DNA of 64,000 bases from contig JAENYG010000010.1 in assembly GCA_016841875.1 (NCBI GenBank), positions 1-64,000 on the forward strand. Reading direction: 5' to 3'. The notes below the pieces were generated by a model. That model saw only the letters and a list, made by a program, of their open reading frames with translations, did no database searches and was not told the DNA's origin. The position numbers and the translations under genes are program-made. This document shows positions 1 to 7,722 of this stretch, one piece after another. Position 1 is the stretch's first letter, and each line of letters starts with the position of its first letter. Source of the stretch: Syntrophomonas sp. Its GTDB lineage: Bacteria; Bacillota; Syntrophomonadia; Syntrophomonadales; Syntrophomonadaceae.

Positions 1-21
1 TCTGCTGCTCAGTTATAAAGG

Positions 22-60
22 GAAATGGGTGACATTTTCCCTGACTATTGACAGAAAAAC
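22..60. other. Left edge, no feature supported
   Basis: The first 115 bases of the window contain a small hairpin (GCGTTACCtcGGTAACGC, about 83-101) downstream of tRNA-Gly on the minus strand that probably ends the tRNA transcript. No gene is visible. Confidence 0.4.
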
Positions 61-115
61 TGATGTGTTCCTGCAAAGTAAAAGCGTTACCTCGGTAACG
101 CTTATTTATATCATA

Positions 116-190
116 TGGAGCGGATGAAGAGATTCGAACTCTCGACCCTCGCCTTGGCAAGGCGATGCTCTACCGCTGAGCTACATCCGC
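116..190 (-). tRNA. tRNA-Gly (GCC)
   Basis: Cloverleaf on the minus strand with a 7-bp acceptor stem (GCGGATG with CATCCGC), a 7-base anticodon loop TTGCCAA giving anticodon GCC, a T-arm with GTTCGAATC and an encoded CCA. It is the first gene of a tRNA cluster that the integrated element has split. Confidence 0.95.
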
Positions 191-196
191 AATATA

Positions 197-245
197 TGGT
201 GCCTCGGGGCGGAGTCGAACCACCGACACGCGGATTTTCAGTCCG
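197..245 (-). repeat. attL: displaced 3' end of tRNA-Phe
   Basis: Identical over 49 bases to 13788-13836 within the intact tRNA-Phe gene, covering the anticodon 3' side, T-arm, acceptor 3' strand and CCA. At 246 the identity stops and element sequence begins. This fragment has no 5' half and cannot make a tRNA. Confidence 0.93.
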
Positions 246-358
246 ATAAAAGCCCTTTGGTCTGTTTAGGAATAATTAGGAATATCCCATAATTACTAGG
301 TTCTTTAATTTTGCCCTTTTGAATTTTTATGTCCATTTTGGGTTGCTTTTGAATTTTT

Positions 359-382
359 TGTCCCACAAAATGTACCACAAAA
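359..382 (+). promoter_or_regulatory. Candidate integrase arm-type sites, left pair
   Basis: Two tandem 12-base units, TGTCCCACAAAA and TGTACCACAAAA, lie about 115 bp inside attL. The same word recurs as a tandem pair at 13700-13722 beside attR and, inverted, at 5694-5715. Tandem short repeats flanking the core are usual arm-type binding sites of lambda-family integrases; the assignment is inference. Confidence 0.5.
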
Positions 383-437
383 TTATCGAACAATCAGTAT
401 TTTAACTCATGCCTTATTACTTGTCAAGCCAAACTAA

Positions 438-463
438 AAGGGGGCGAATTCAATTCGCCCCCT
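438..463 (-). terminator. Hairpin terminator after the leftmost element gene
   Basis: Near-perfect hairpin AAGGGGGCGAATT / AATTCGCCCCCTT, about 30 bases past the stop codon of the minus-strand gene ending at 496. It closes the element's leftward transcription before attL. Confidence 0.7.
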
Positions 464-495
464 TGGTTGTTTTATCTTCGTTCATCAAAAGCTAA

Positions 496-873
496 TTATA
501 ATACCTCCCTGGTTGCTGTAAACTCGTTATTATTGCCAATATCCATTTCATCAATTAGTTGCATTCCGTCTTTCCTTCTTTGGTTAAATGCCAACTCCTT
601 TAATTGCTCTATGCTGTCATATACATAATCACCGACAATATTGATAAATTGGGTTATTGTTGTATAATCGTAATACCAAAGTGCAGATTGCTCACCGTGT
701 TTATCTTCTTTCTGTCCTTCGCCAACTCTTATAGCGGCCCTTGGATCTGGTTTATCATGAAATGAATATTCATTAGTCCAATGATTCAATACAACCATAG
801 CCTTTTCCAGTTCGCATATTACATCTTCAACTTCCCTTTTTAATTTGTTAACTTCCATTACATTAGCTTCCAT
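496..873 (-). CDS. Hypothetical protein, 125 aa
   Basis: The start is set by GGAGGG six bases before ATG. The protein is soluble and acidic, with a helical N-terminus (residues about 1-32) and the phrase WYYDYTTITQFINIVGDY in the middle. I do not recognise a family. It is the last gene before attL and has its own terminator, so it is probably accessory cargo of the element. Nothing visible indicates its function. Confidence 0.6.
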   Translation of the reverse strand: MEANVMEVNKLKREVEDVICELEKAMVVLNHWTNEYSFHDKPDPRAAIRVGEGQKEDKHGEQSALWYYDYTTITQFINIVGDYVYDSIEQLKELAFNQRRKDGMQLIDEMDIGNNNEFTATREVL

Positions 874-1002
874 TAAAAACCCTCCATTTCTTTTACCCTT
901 GCAGGAGGTTGCTATTGCTTGCTATAATACAAGTGATAATAAACCTCCAGGGGTTTGTTGCCTGTGGAATCCGGTGTACACTGTCCAGGTGACCGGGTTC
1001 CT

Positions 1003-1170
1003 TTAGTTTTTTATACGATCTTTTAACCACTTTTCAACTTCTTCTTTGTTGTACCTAATGCTCTTCTTTTTGCCCATATAAGGCATACCGGCTTTACGCC
1101 ACCTCCAGGCCGTTGTAGTACTTATTTTAAGCCACTCACACAACTCGGCCTCCGTTATGATATCACTGAT
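1003..1170 (-). CDS. Small HTH/excisionase-like protein with apparent non-AUG start
   Basis: The frame encodes about 55 residues with the shape of an AlpA/excisionase-type winged helix: LCEWLKISTTTAWRWRKAGM, then a basic patch and KEEVEKWLKDR. There is no ATG, GTG or TTG in the frame upstream; an in-frame TAA lies just before the coding stretch. A strong site (GGGAGGG, 1177-1183) sits six bases before an ATC at 1170, with an ATA two codons further on. It may start at one of these rare codons, or have lost its start and be a remnant. The HTH identity rests on sequence pattern only. Confidence 0.5.
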   Translation of the reverse strand: MSDIITEAELCEWLKISTTTAWRWRKAGMPYMGKKKSIRYNKEEVEKWLKDRIKN

Positions 1171-1491
1171 TTAGAACCCTCCCTTCTGCTTTAATATTAG
1201 GCTTATATTGCATTACATTTCATATTATACATTTCAATACATTGCATGTCAAGGCAAAAAAAGAGCCCAGGGGCTCAACCTATTTTCCTTGGTTATTTGC
1301 TATATTAACCTTTGGTGGCAAAATATTGCCAATTTCTTTGCAAAGGCGGCCGCAAGTTTTTAGTCGGTAGTTGCCTGTCCTCCCCATTCACCCTCAATGG
1401 TGAATGCCCTCGCTGTCGATTTGCAGAGCAATTTCAATCGAGGTTTTGCCTTTCGATGATAGTCTGTAGATCGTTGAAGCCTGTCCCTCCC

Positions 1492-1677
1492 TCAAATGAT
1501 CTTCAATTCTCTCAACAACCTGTCCCGAACTATCTTGGGCTTATCGCCTATAACCTCGCTGCACCTGTCCAGGAGTTGCTTATTCTTGGCTAATGTCTTG
1601 CGATCAATTCCCAGTAGTTGAGCCGCCTTATTACGGCTCATTACCACTGGCCATTTGTTGTAAGGCTCTGGAATCAA
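1492..1677 (-). CDS. Short HTH-like protein, 61 aa, possibly frameshifted
   Basis: Residues 13-31 (MSRNKAAQLLGIDRKTLAK) look like a helix-turn-helix. The frame ends at 1492. A second frame overlaps its 3' end and runs on to a stop near 1398 with another HTH-like stretch (STIYRLSSKGKTSIEIALQI). The two may be halves of one regulator split by a frameshift or two remnants. No function beyond DNA binding can be proposed. The stretch from about 1200 to 1400 holds nothing else I can support. Confidence 0.4.
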   Translation of the reverse strand: MIPEPYNKWPVVMSRNKAAQLLGIDRKTLAKNKQLLDRCSEVIGDKPKIVRDRLLRELKII

Positions 1678-1941
1678 ACCATCCCCCCTTTTTTCTTACC
1701 TACTCCATTTCGGTAAAGGAAACCTTTTTCCTGCTGTTTTAAGTTATTTATCCCTAAAACATAAGGAGAAAAGACGGCGTGATATTAAGATAAGCAAATA
1801 CAACCCTCTTAATCCGGCATTCTGCAACAAAACTGGGTATCAATGAATCCGTATTTTTTAGGTAGAGCATGCAGTAAGACCTGGAATCATCCGGTAATAC
1901 ACATAGTTTGAGTTATCTTCAGACATATTTTTCCACCTTAT

Positions 1942-2601
1942 TTAATTACTAAACGCAGGATGTTCCCAATAATTATCCGCTGCAACGGCAACATTATCTG
2001 TCAAAATATTATCCCAATTTACTGTATTAGCATTCTCTTTCGTATATTCAATAAAAACAACTTGATCTATTGAAGTATTCCCTTTTACGTCTACCATCGG
2101 AAAATACCAAGAAATATTAACAGCTGATATATCTTTGTTTTGCGTAAAAATGGATTGAAATATATCTTTGCTGTCTATCAATATCCCAAGCTTAATATAA
2201 TTTGTAGATAGATTATCATTAGCAGTAAGCTCTAAATATAATTGATTATCCTCTATATAGGCATTCCTGATGGTTTTCTTAAGAGCTTCGTCACTGTGAT
2301 TAGTAGTTTCCCCGATTGCTTCTTCTATGACATTTTCAACTATAGTAATGGGATCTTCTTCCACACTTGTGTTTTCAGTTTCTTTTTTTTCTTCTTTAGA
2401 AGCCGCATCTTCATTTGATTTATTTGTTTCCAGGTTTTCGGTAACGTTGGTGTCATTTGTTTGCTTAACAGTCTGTATACTTTCATCATCCCCACCTGAG
2501 CTCCCAATAGCTATAACAATAACTATAACTATCGCCCAAAACCACCATTTTTTAAATATGGATTTTTTGTTCTTGACTCCCAAATTATTAACATTATCCA
2601 T
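1942..2601 (-). CDS. Membrane-anchored hypothetical protein, 219 aa
   Basis: Residues 11-20 are basic, residues about 20-33 are a single hydrophobic segment (WWFWAIVIVIVIAI), and the rest is an acidic, Ser/Thr/Glu-rich linker (about 35-85) followed by a compact domain to the C-terminus. The expected topology is N-in with the domain outside the membrane. The ATG has a GGAGGGG site a few bases upstream. Lone membrane proteins downstream of tail genes in lysogens sometimes alter phage adsorption or host surface, but that is only a guess here. Family not recognised. Confidence 0.65.
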   Translation of the reverse strand: MDNVNNLGVKNKKSIFKKWWFWAIVIVIVIAIGSSGGDDESIQTVKQTNDTNVTENLETNKSNEDAASKEEKKETENTSVEEDPITIVENVIEEAIGETTNHSDEALKKTIRNAYIEDNQLYLELTANDNLSTNYIKLGILIDSKDIFQSIFTQNKDISAVNISWYFPMVDVKGNTSIDQVVFIEYTKENANTVNWDNILTDNVAVAADNYWEHPAFSN

Positions 2602-2766
2602 ATAATACCCCTCCTATACATAATATTACATTGTTCATATTTTCCGGATACATGTTAATAATTTCTACAATATTCCATATTTTCCTTTAATTTATCCCAC
2701 AAATCTGAGGAAATTAAAAAATGTATACTGCAAAACACAGTACACCGGCTCAGTAAGGCTTTTGTT

Positions 2767-2837
2767 TTCGTCCCACAGGACGAAAACCCACCTAAAGAAT
2801 ACCATCATTTCAAAGGATATCATTTCAAATGATATCC
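2767..2837. terminator. Two hairpins between the LamG gene and the membrane protein gene
   Basis: The first is GTTTTCGTCC/GGACGAAAAC around a four-base loop (about 2767-2790). The second is the near-palindrome GGATATCATTT/AAATGATATCC (about 2815-2837). They lie downstream of the LamG gene (minus strand) and upstream of the membrane-protein gene, so they likely separate two transcripts. Neither has a long U-tract, so terminator function is likely rather than certain. The rest of 2602-2943 shows no gene. Confidence 0.5.
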
Positions 2838-2943
2838 CTGGTGGATCATAAAGAAAGGGTTTAGGGTACACCTACCCTTAACTTTTATAAATCAAACTGC
2901 TCCATAAGCCATAGCATCGATTTATTATGAGGATATTTTTGTT

Positions 2944-3666
2944 TTAAAAATTCATTCCAAAGAATATGGCGTTATCGACACTTTCTTCTTCATCGCCGCC
3001 TTCTGCACTATATGCCTCAGTTGGCGGTGTAAAATTGCTTGTCCAGCGAGCTATACCTTTTGATATACGGTATTCATCAAGATAACCGTTTAGATAGTGT
3101 GTGGTAGCGTGTCGTCCGATTTGTAAAATTGCCGGTACATTGTCAACCGTTCTGGAATTTTCAACTGTACTGCCAAGTTGTATGCCATCAACAAATAAAT
3201 ACCAATTGTTTCCGCTTCGCACTAATGCAATGTGATACCATGTATCTGTTGTAAATGCTGTTCCTGGAACAGGGTCAGAAAAAATGGAAACATCATCAAT
3301 ATAGTATCTTAGTGTGTAAGTACCATCATTATTATATACTCCAAAAAACTGTCTATCGGAGGACACAAAATGTTGACTAAAAAATATGGCATAATTAGTC
3401 GAAGATGGTAACGCAGCAAAGCGTACTCGGAAATCAATAGTAAAATCTCCTGTATCGAAAAACCAATCATCCGAGTCTAACAGAGTCAAATAATCCCCAG
3501 AACCATCAAAATAAATGCTTGCTGTGCCAAAAACTTTTACGGCGGTTTTAGTGCAAACATCACCGACACAGGTGACAGTTTTCCCTGTTTCGTCAGTTAT
3601 TGTTGTTCCGTTATCAACCCCGTCACCATGCAACAAAAGTTTTACATGTTCATCATAACCAGCCAT
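2944..3666 (-). CDS. LamG/concanavalin A-like tail or fibre protein
   Basis: A 240-residue protein with the pattern of a LamG-like jelly-roll (LamG_3 type): FDGSGDYLTL near residue 53, a central FTIDFRVRF, then WYHIALVRSGNNWYLFVDG and the closing GYLDEYRISKGIARW. Such domains in phage structural genes bind carbohydrate and often act as receptor-binding or decoration modules. There is no signal peptide. It follows two other structural-type genes on the same strand, 13 bp after the first. The C-terminal tail (EEESVDNAIFFGMNF) is short and atypical. The domain call is good; the role as receptor binder is inference. Confidence 0.75.
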   Translation of the reverse strand: MAGYDEHVKLLLHGDGVDNGTTITDETGKTVTCVGDVCTKTAVKVFGTASIYFDGSGDYLTLLDSDDWFFDTGDFTIDFRVRFAALPSSTNYAIFFSQHFVSSDRQFFGVYNNDGTYTLRYYIDDVSIFSDPVPGTAFTTDTWYHIALVRSGNNWYLFVDGIQLGSTVENSRTVDNVPAILQIGRHATTHYLNGYLDEYRISKGIARWTSNFTPPTEAYSAEGGDEEESVDNAIFFGMNF

Positions 3667-3679
3667 TTAAACACCCCCA

Positions 3680-4465
3680 TTAAGCCGGTACTGAGAAGTC
3701 AAGACTTGCAACGCCATAATAGTTTGTACCATCGTAATAGAAAGAAACAATATCAACTGCATTAGCATCTGTTGTCAAAGTTGGAGCTGTGCCTCCTGGC
3801 CATTTGACTGTAGCAGGCCATGTGACCGTCCTTGATCCGGTGCCATCTTGAATGAGTCTTAATAGCAAATTACATGGGTTTGATGGGGCGGTAAATGTAA
3901 AAGTGCAAGCATCAGTAAGTGTAGACTTCTGCTTATTAGATAGTCGCCAATCGATTGTGTCCGCCGTGGAGGAATCACCGTTATCGGTTTCGGTAAAACC
4001 TATGCTGTGCGCCCCGCAATCCAGCTCGCCGCCAAGTTCGGGCGTGGTATCTTCGGAAAGCTCTGTAAGTTTGTCCACTAAAAAAGCCCTCTTGTCCGTA
4101 ACCGAGCTAATCGCACCTGCGGCAGTTAGAACCTCGAAAAGAGGTATTTTCCCTGCAGTAAAGCCTGTCACATTATCTGACACCGTACCGTCCGAAGGCT
4201 CTAACTCAATGTAACTCGTATCATCATCAGCAAGCGACACATGACCCGCCACTACTGCTGTGACCGTAGTGCCCTGCCTTACGACCCCCGATTTATAATA
4301 AAAATCAAGCCCATCATGGCTAGCGGAATCCTCTGCAAAATGGTGCGAGAATACGGCAGAATCTAGAATATCCATAGCTCCACGAATCTCGCCACCCCAA
4401 TCTGTATCAGAATCAGCAGGTTTACTCATTGTTAATTTTGCTGTGTTGGTGCTCAACCTATGCAC
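3680..4465 (-). CDS. Phage tail/fibre-type structural protein
   Basis: A 261-residue protein rich in Thr, Ser, Asp and Gly, with the region TPELGGELDCGAHSIGF typical of phage tail-fibre and baseplate-appendage proteins, followed by a beta-rich segment (TFTFTAPSN, SRTVTWPATVKWPGG). Its start region overlaps the previous gene by up to 13 bp. Either GTG at 4465 or TTG at 4456 could be used, and the TTGA overlap would give translational coupling. It has no enzymatic signature. I infer a virion appendage; exact position in a tail is unknown. Confidence 0.7.
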   Translation of the reverse strand: MHRLSTNTAKLTMSKPADSDTDWGGEIRGAMDILDSAVFSHHFAEDSASHDGLDFYYKSGVVRQGTTVTAVVAGHVSLADDDTSYIELEPSDGTVSDNVTGFTAGKIPLFEVLTAAGAISSVTDKRAFLVDKLTELSEDTTPELGGELDCGAHSIGFTETDNGDSSTADTIDWRLSNKQKSTLTDACTFTFTAPSNPCNLLLRLIQDGTGSRTVTWPATVKWPGGTAPTLTTDANAVDIVSFYYDGTNYYGVASLDFSVPA

Positions 4466-4959
4466 ACCACCTTTCCTGATTTGTTACTGCCCCAAGTCAC
4501 AACAGTTTCGTTAAGTCCCTGTTGGGTAATGGTCGGGCCGTCTGTGTTCTCAGTGCAGATTGCTGCTGCCCCCCCAAAGTATGAAGTACCAAACGCCTGA
4601 GTACCAAACCCCGATTCAGCAGTAGTTTCCTCCCACACGGTTACAGCAGGGTAAGCTCCAAGATTATGCGTGACTGTCCAAGGGTCCTCTGCGCTAAAGG
4701 ATTCCTCGTATTTTGAAAGGGCATCGCCAGCAGCAGCTATCGTTATCGTCTGCCCGCTGGGGGTAACAGTTATGTTGTCACCCGCTACTATTGTCACCGC
4801 GCCATCTACGGAGTTGACGGTTGTAACCTTGGCATTAGGGTCAACTACTTCAACCCCTTCTGCGCCATCATCACTGATAATAGTGTTTTTGTTGGGATCC
4901 CAACGCATCTGCCTCAACTTTGCATCCATCTGTCTCTTGGTTAATTGCGCAAGGTTCAT
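4453..4959 (-). CDS. Phage tail-associated hypothetical protein, 168 aa
   Basis: The N-terminus is basic and helical (LTKRQMDAKLRQMRWDP). It is followed by a repetitive beta-rich section (VTTVNSVDGAVTIVAGDNIT, ITIAAAGDAL) resembling collar or fibre-attachment modules, then WTVTHNLGAYPAVTVWE, a phrase common in phage appendage proteins. GGGAGG stands ten bases before ATG. It is first of three co-oriented structural-type genes, probably the adaptor end of a fibre. No catalytic residues are apparent. Confidence 0.65.
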   Translation of the reverse strand: MNLAQLTKRQMDAKLRQMRWDPNKNTIISDDGAEGVEVVDPNAKVTTVNSVDGAVTIVAGDNITVTPSGQTITIAAAGDALSKYEESFSAEDPWTVTHNLGAYPAVTVWEETTAESGFGTQAFGTSYFGGAAAICTENTDGPTITQQGLNETVVTWGSNKSGKVVCIG

Positions 4960-5113
4960 TATTGTTTATCCTCCCTTTAGTCTTAAATATCCTAAACTAT
5001 TTGAAACGTTAGAAAATTTTTTTCTTAATCCAGGGGAATAGGTTTAAACTTTTTGAAGTTTTTACCCCCTCCCCCTACCTGATAATTTCCTCTCATTTGC
5101 AAAAACTAGCCAC

Positions 5114-5314
5114 CTAGCTTATGGTTTTTTTGTTTAACAGGTTTTCCAAGGGTACTCCTTCATTAAAATGCTTTTGAGGCCTTTTTCCGTGCCTGAATGC
5201 GTATAAAGCACAATCTGTTACCTCACACTCTCTTACTTCCTTGTAACTGCCACAACAACACTGTAAACATTTTTCTCTTATAGCTTTTAAAGGCGTTAAC
5301 TTTGCCATGAACAT
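5114..5314 (-). CDS. Cys-rich small phage protein, 66 aa
   Basis: The motif EKCLQCCCGSYKEVRECEVTDC supplies six cysteines likely to bind zinc. The family of short proteins reading roughly C-x2-C-x(n)-V-x2-C-x4-C-L is common in phages of Firmicutes, usually among DNA-packaging or late genes, with no firm function. GAGGGGGG precedes the ATG. It stands alone between the 500-bp gene-poor stretch and the tail-type genes. Confidence 0.65.
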   Translation of the reverse strand: MFMAKLTPLKAIREKCLQCCCGSYKEVRECEVTDCALYAFRHGKRPQKHFNEGVPLENLLNKKTIS

Positions 5315-5843
5315 TAACCCCCCTCAAACTCGGGTTTTGATATGGTAGATATTTTTAAGCGGCTTACCGGGGAGCCAGTCCAAATTTATAGGACAAAATA
5401 ACCCCCCGCCCCTGGCTGCCGCAAAAATTAACTGGTCAACCTATCTTTAGACCGTTGAATATAGCCTGCAACCCTTGATATATCGGTATTCTTGTACTGG
5501 CTTAACTTCAATGGTGACAGCTATAGTGACACTCACTTGAGTTAACTGGATCACATTTACTTTGCTGCTCCAGGTCTCAGACGGGATACTACTAATAAAA
5601 TCACTGGTCAACTCACTGGTCAACGGATATATAAACCTATGTACCTCTTTAAAGAACCTTGATATATTGGCACTTATGGGCTGTTTACTCCACTTGTGGT
5701 ACAAAATGTGGTACATAATCACCCTGTTTTTGCTTAACACTGGCCCTGTTTGCAATGCTCTGTAAAGGTGTATGCCTTGACACTTGGCTTACAAACTCGG
5801 ATTAAAGCCAGTGTTAACCCATGCGTTTTTCTTACCCTACCAA
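5315..5843. other. Gene-poor stretch where a large terminase would be expected
   Basis: Downstream of the small-terminase-like gene, where tailed phages usually place terL, there is no long frame on the minus strand. The longest (5447-5755, 102 codons from TTG) lacks a ribosome binding site and resembles nothing I know. The stretch contains an inverted pair of the TGTACCACA words seen at the element ends. It could be a deletion scar, a regulatory or packaging site, or simply unannotatable. Confidence 0.5.
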
Positions 5844-6254
5844 CTACTGCACCGCTTCAAGCTTTCGCCTTTCCATTAATTCCCTTATGCCCTCAGAGGT
5901 TAACTGCTCCGGCCGGTCTGGTTCACTGGCGTTCTTATACAAGAAGTCCGGCCTCAGTCCGGCTTTATCCAGGATTGAGTTAGCAGCGTCTATCCTGGAC
6001 TTAGACACTCTCCCGTCACTAACAGCTGTCACAAGTAACTTAGCTGCCTTGGCTGAGCTTGCCTTGATAATACGAAGCGCCTCTTCTTTGGCCTCTGATT
6101 CCAAATCTCTTAAGAGATCCTGAAATTCCTTGTTTTCGTTTTTCCACAAATAGAATGTTTCTCGGCGGTAGCCCTGCTCTTGCATGATTTCAGTTACTGA
6201 CTTTTCGCCTTTTATAATCTCTGTAGCAACTTTAATCTGCTTCTCATTTAACAA
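5844..6254 (-). CDS. terS: Small terminase subunit-like HTH protein
   Basis: The first 60 residues form an HTH of the phBC6A51/TerS type: LNEKQIKVATEIIKGEK, then VTEIMQEQGYRRETFYLWK, then a helical middle (EEALRIIKASSAKAAKLL) and a C-terminal segment. TerS proteins bind the packaging site and hand DNA to the large terminase. The length of 136 aa fits small terminases. It overlaps the preceding cold-shock gene by 7 bp. No terL follows. In phage satellites a private TerS redirects helper packaging, so this gene is central to the satellite hypothesis. The family call is by pattern and moderately sure. Confidence 0.6.
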   Translation of the reverse strand: MLNEKQIKVATEIIKGEKSVTEIMQEQGYRRETFYLWKNENKEFQDLLRDLESEAKEEALRIIKASSAKAAKLLVTAVSDGRVSKSRIDAANSILDKAGLRPDFLYKNASEPDRPEQLTSEGIRELMERRKLEAVQ

Positions 6255-6553
6255 GTTAATCCTCCCCTTTCCCCAACTTTAATAATATCCAGTGCAACAG
6301 TTCGCCCCGTCTCGTCTATTCCGGGGGCGAACTCAACAATGGTTCCGGCAAACACTTTTGTGGACTTCTCAGGATAATCATTTCGATGAAAGAAATAACT
6401 ATTTTGCAAATCACTTATAAAGCCATAGTTGCGAGTACCAACCCAGCTATAGATAATGCCCCGTTTTTTTTCGTTACCTTCTGCCGGAGCATTTATTTCG
6501 GCGAAAGCATCCGAGAAATTATCAAAGGTTTTATCCTTGCGCCGCTTTGCCAT
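6248..6553 (-). CDS. Divergent cold-shock-domain protein, 101 aa
   Basis: Residues about 30-95 follow a cold-shock OB-fold: RGIIYSWVGTRNYGFI contains an RNP1-like element (NYGFI) and NSYFFHRNDY an RNP2-like one (YFFHRND). The N-terminal 28 residues are a basic and acidic extension not found in housekeeping Csp. Such proteins bind single-stranded RNA or DNA. It directly follows a second cold-shock gene (2 bp gap). The pair may be an ssDNA/RNA-binding function for element replication or expression; that role is inferred. Confidence 0.65.
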   Translation of the reverse strand: MAKRRKDKTFDNFSDAFAEINAPAEGNEKKRGIIYSWVGTRNYGFISDLQNSYFFHRNDYPEKSTKVFAGTIVEFAPGIDETGRTVALDIIKVGERGGLTC

Positions 6554-6555
6554 TA

Positions 6556-6936
6556 TTAGGCCCCCTCCTTGGTTATAACACTATCCCTAAAGCTTTTAGG
6601 AGGCTGATCAGGGACAACATTAATAGCCTGCGGTCCTTTTCCATCAATGCCTGCTTCTGGATCAAATTCAACTGATTGCCCGGGCTCCAAATATCTAAAT
6701 CCATTCATGAGAACATTTGACTGATGAATGAAATAATCCTTATTGTCCTCACCTTGAATAAAACCAAAACCCCGGTCCGCTTTAAAGAACTTAACAACAC
6801 CATTCATTTTAGAAACCTCCTTGTTTACTATTACCTGCCGTATCTCTTCAGGTGTTAAAATAACTCCACAGCCAGCACAAACAATCATTCCTCTATCTCG
6901 GATTATCCGGCCTTCCTTACAATGTGGACATTTCAT
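6556..6936 (-). CDS. Zinc-ribbon plus cold-shock-domain protein, 126 aa
   Basis: Residues 3-24 are a zinc ribbon (C3-x2-C6 and C20-x2-C23, GMIVCAGCG). Residues 44-110 are a clear cold-shock domain with FFKADRGFGFI (RNP1) and KDYFIHQS (RNP2). It should bind single-stranded nucleic acid. An internal ATG at codon 44 (6807) has a perfect AAGGAGGT seven bases upstream, so a free 83-residue cold-shock protein may also be made. It overlaps the upstream coiled-coil gene by 4 bp. Confidence 0.8.
   Translation of the reverse strand: MKCPHCKEGRIIRDRGMIVCAGCGVILTPEEIRQVIVNKEVSKMNGVVKFFKADRGFGFIQGEDNKDYFIHQSNVLMNGFRYLEPGQSVEFDPEAGIDGKGPQAINVVPDQPPKSFRDSVITKEGA
6807..6822 (-). promoter_or_regulatory. Internal ribosome binding site for a shorter cold-shock protein
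   Basis: AAGGAGGT at 6815-6822 is followed after seven bases by ATG (6805-6807), codon 44 of the zinc-ribbon/cold-shock gene. The site is stronger than that of the full-length start and falls exactly at the domain border. Confidence 0.6.
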
Positions 6937-7715
6937 GCCGGTTCATCCATTACGGGCAATTCTTCCCCCGTTATGCGCCTGTATCCTTGTCTGCACTGGG
7001 TTAACCCATCCTGATAATTCTTTTCAACAGCATTAATCTGGCTCTGATTGAACGTAATATAATGTTTCGACTGATCGATATTCTGTTTAATGGCCGGATA
7101 ACGGTATTGAATAAGCTTTTCTTTTTCTACTCCTAAAGATGTTATTTGAGCTTCGATATCAAGAATCTCCATCTTGACATTGGTTGTAAATAAGCCTTTT
7201 ATTTTATTTTGAGGCTTATCCAACACCTTAAGCCTTGCTTGCAGCTGCTTGATTTCTGTTTCAATCGCCTCTACTTCATTTACAAAACTCTGCTGCTGCA
7301 TAGTAAGTTTTCGGCTCCAGAAGTCAACCTCTTTTTGATAGCCGGCAACGGTTATATTTAACCTCTGTTTAAATTCTGTGTTCAGGAATTCATAATGCCT
7401 TTTAAACCTGGCTGCTTCGTTGTGTAAATCATTCAGACCTGTTCGTAATCTTTTAATTTGGGCTAACGCCGGCTGTTTGTCTGATTGCTCATATTTGTTG
7501 AGAATAGCTATTGCGTTATGTAATAATTGATCATTCCGCTCTCGCTCTTCGTGGGTTAAAGTATCAACCCGATATTTCCTGTCAAAGTCCACATCTTCCC
7601 ATATTTTACGTGCCGCCCGGTATTCCTCATTATCAATAAAATTTAATGCTTGCTCCAATTCTTTTATTTTGGTTTCGACTTGGGCTATTTCGCCGCCCAT
7701 TATATTAACTTCCAT
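6933..7715 (-). CDS. Coiled-coil hypothetical protein, 260 aa
   Basis: Most of the protein is heptad-rich helix: residues about 5-40, 60-160 and 165-235, the latter with IEAQITSLGVEKEKLIQYR. There is no membrane segment or catalytic motif. AGGAGGT precedes the ATG. It lies between the prohead protease and the cold-shock genes. In HK97-like phages a coiled-coil scaffold often follows the protease, so a scaffold role is possible; other roles are equally open. Confidence 0.65.
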   Translation of the reverse strand: MEVNIMGGEIAQVETKIKELEQALNFIDNEEYRAARKIWEDVDFDRKYRVDTLTHEERERNDQLLHNAIAILNKYEQSDKQPALAQIKRLRTGLNDLHNEAARFKRHYEFLNTEFKQRLNITVAGYQKEVDFWSRKLTMQQQSFVNEVEAIETEIKQLQARLKVLDKPQNKIKGLFTTNVKMEILDIEAQITSLGVEKEKLIQYRYPAIKQNIDQSKHYITFNQSQINAVEKNYQDGLTQCRQGYRRITGEELPVMDEPA

Positions 7716-7722
7716 GAATTCT

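Noticed and set aside
1312-1593. Plus-strand frame of 93 codons
   Set aside because: No ribosome binding site, odd composition, and it opposes HTH-like minus-strand frames.
5447-5755. 102-codon minus-strand frame after the TerS-like gene
   Set aside because: TTG start without ribosome site and no resemblance to terL or other phage proteins; reported only as part of a gene-poor stretch.
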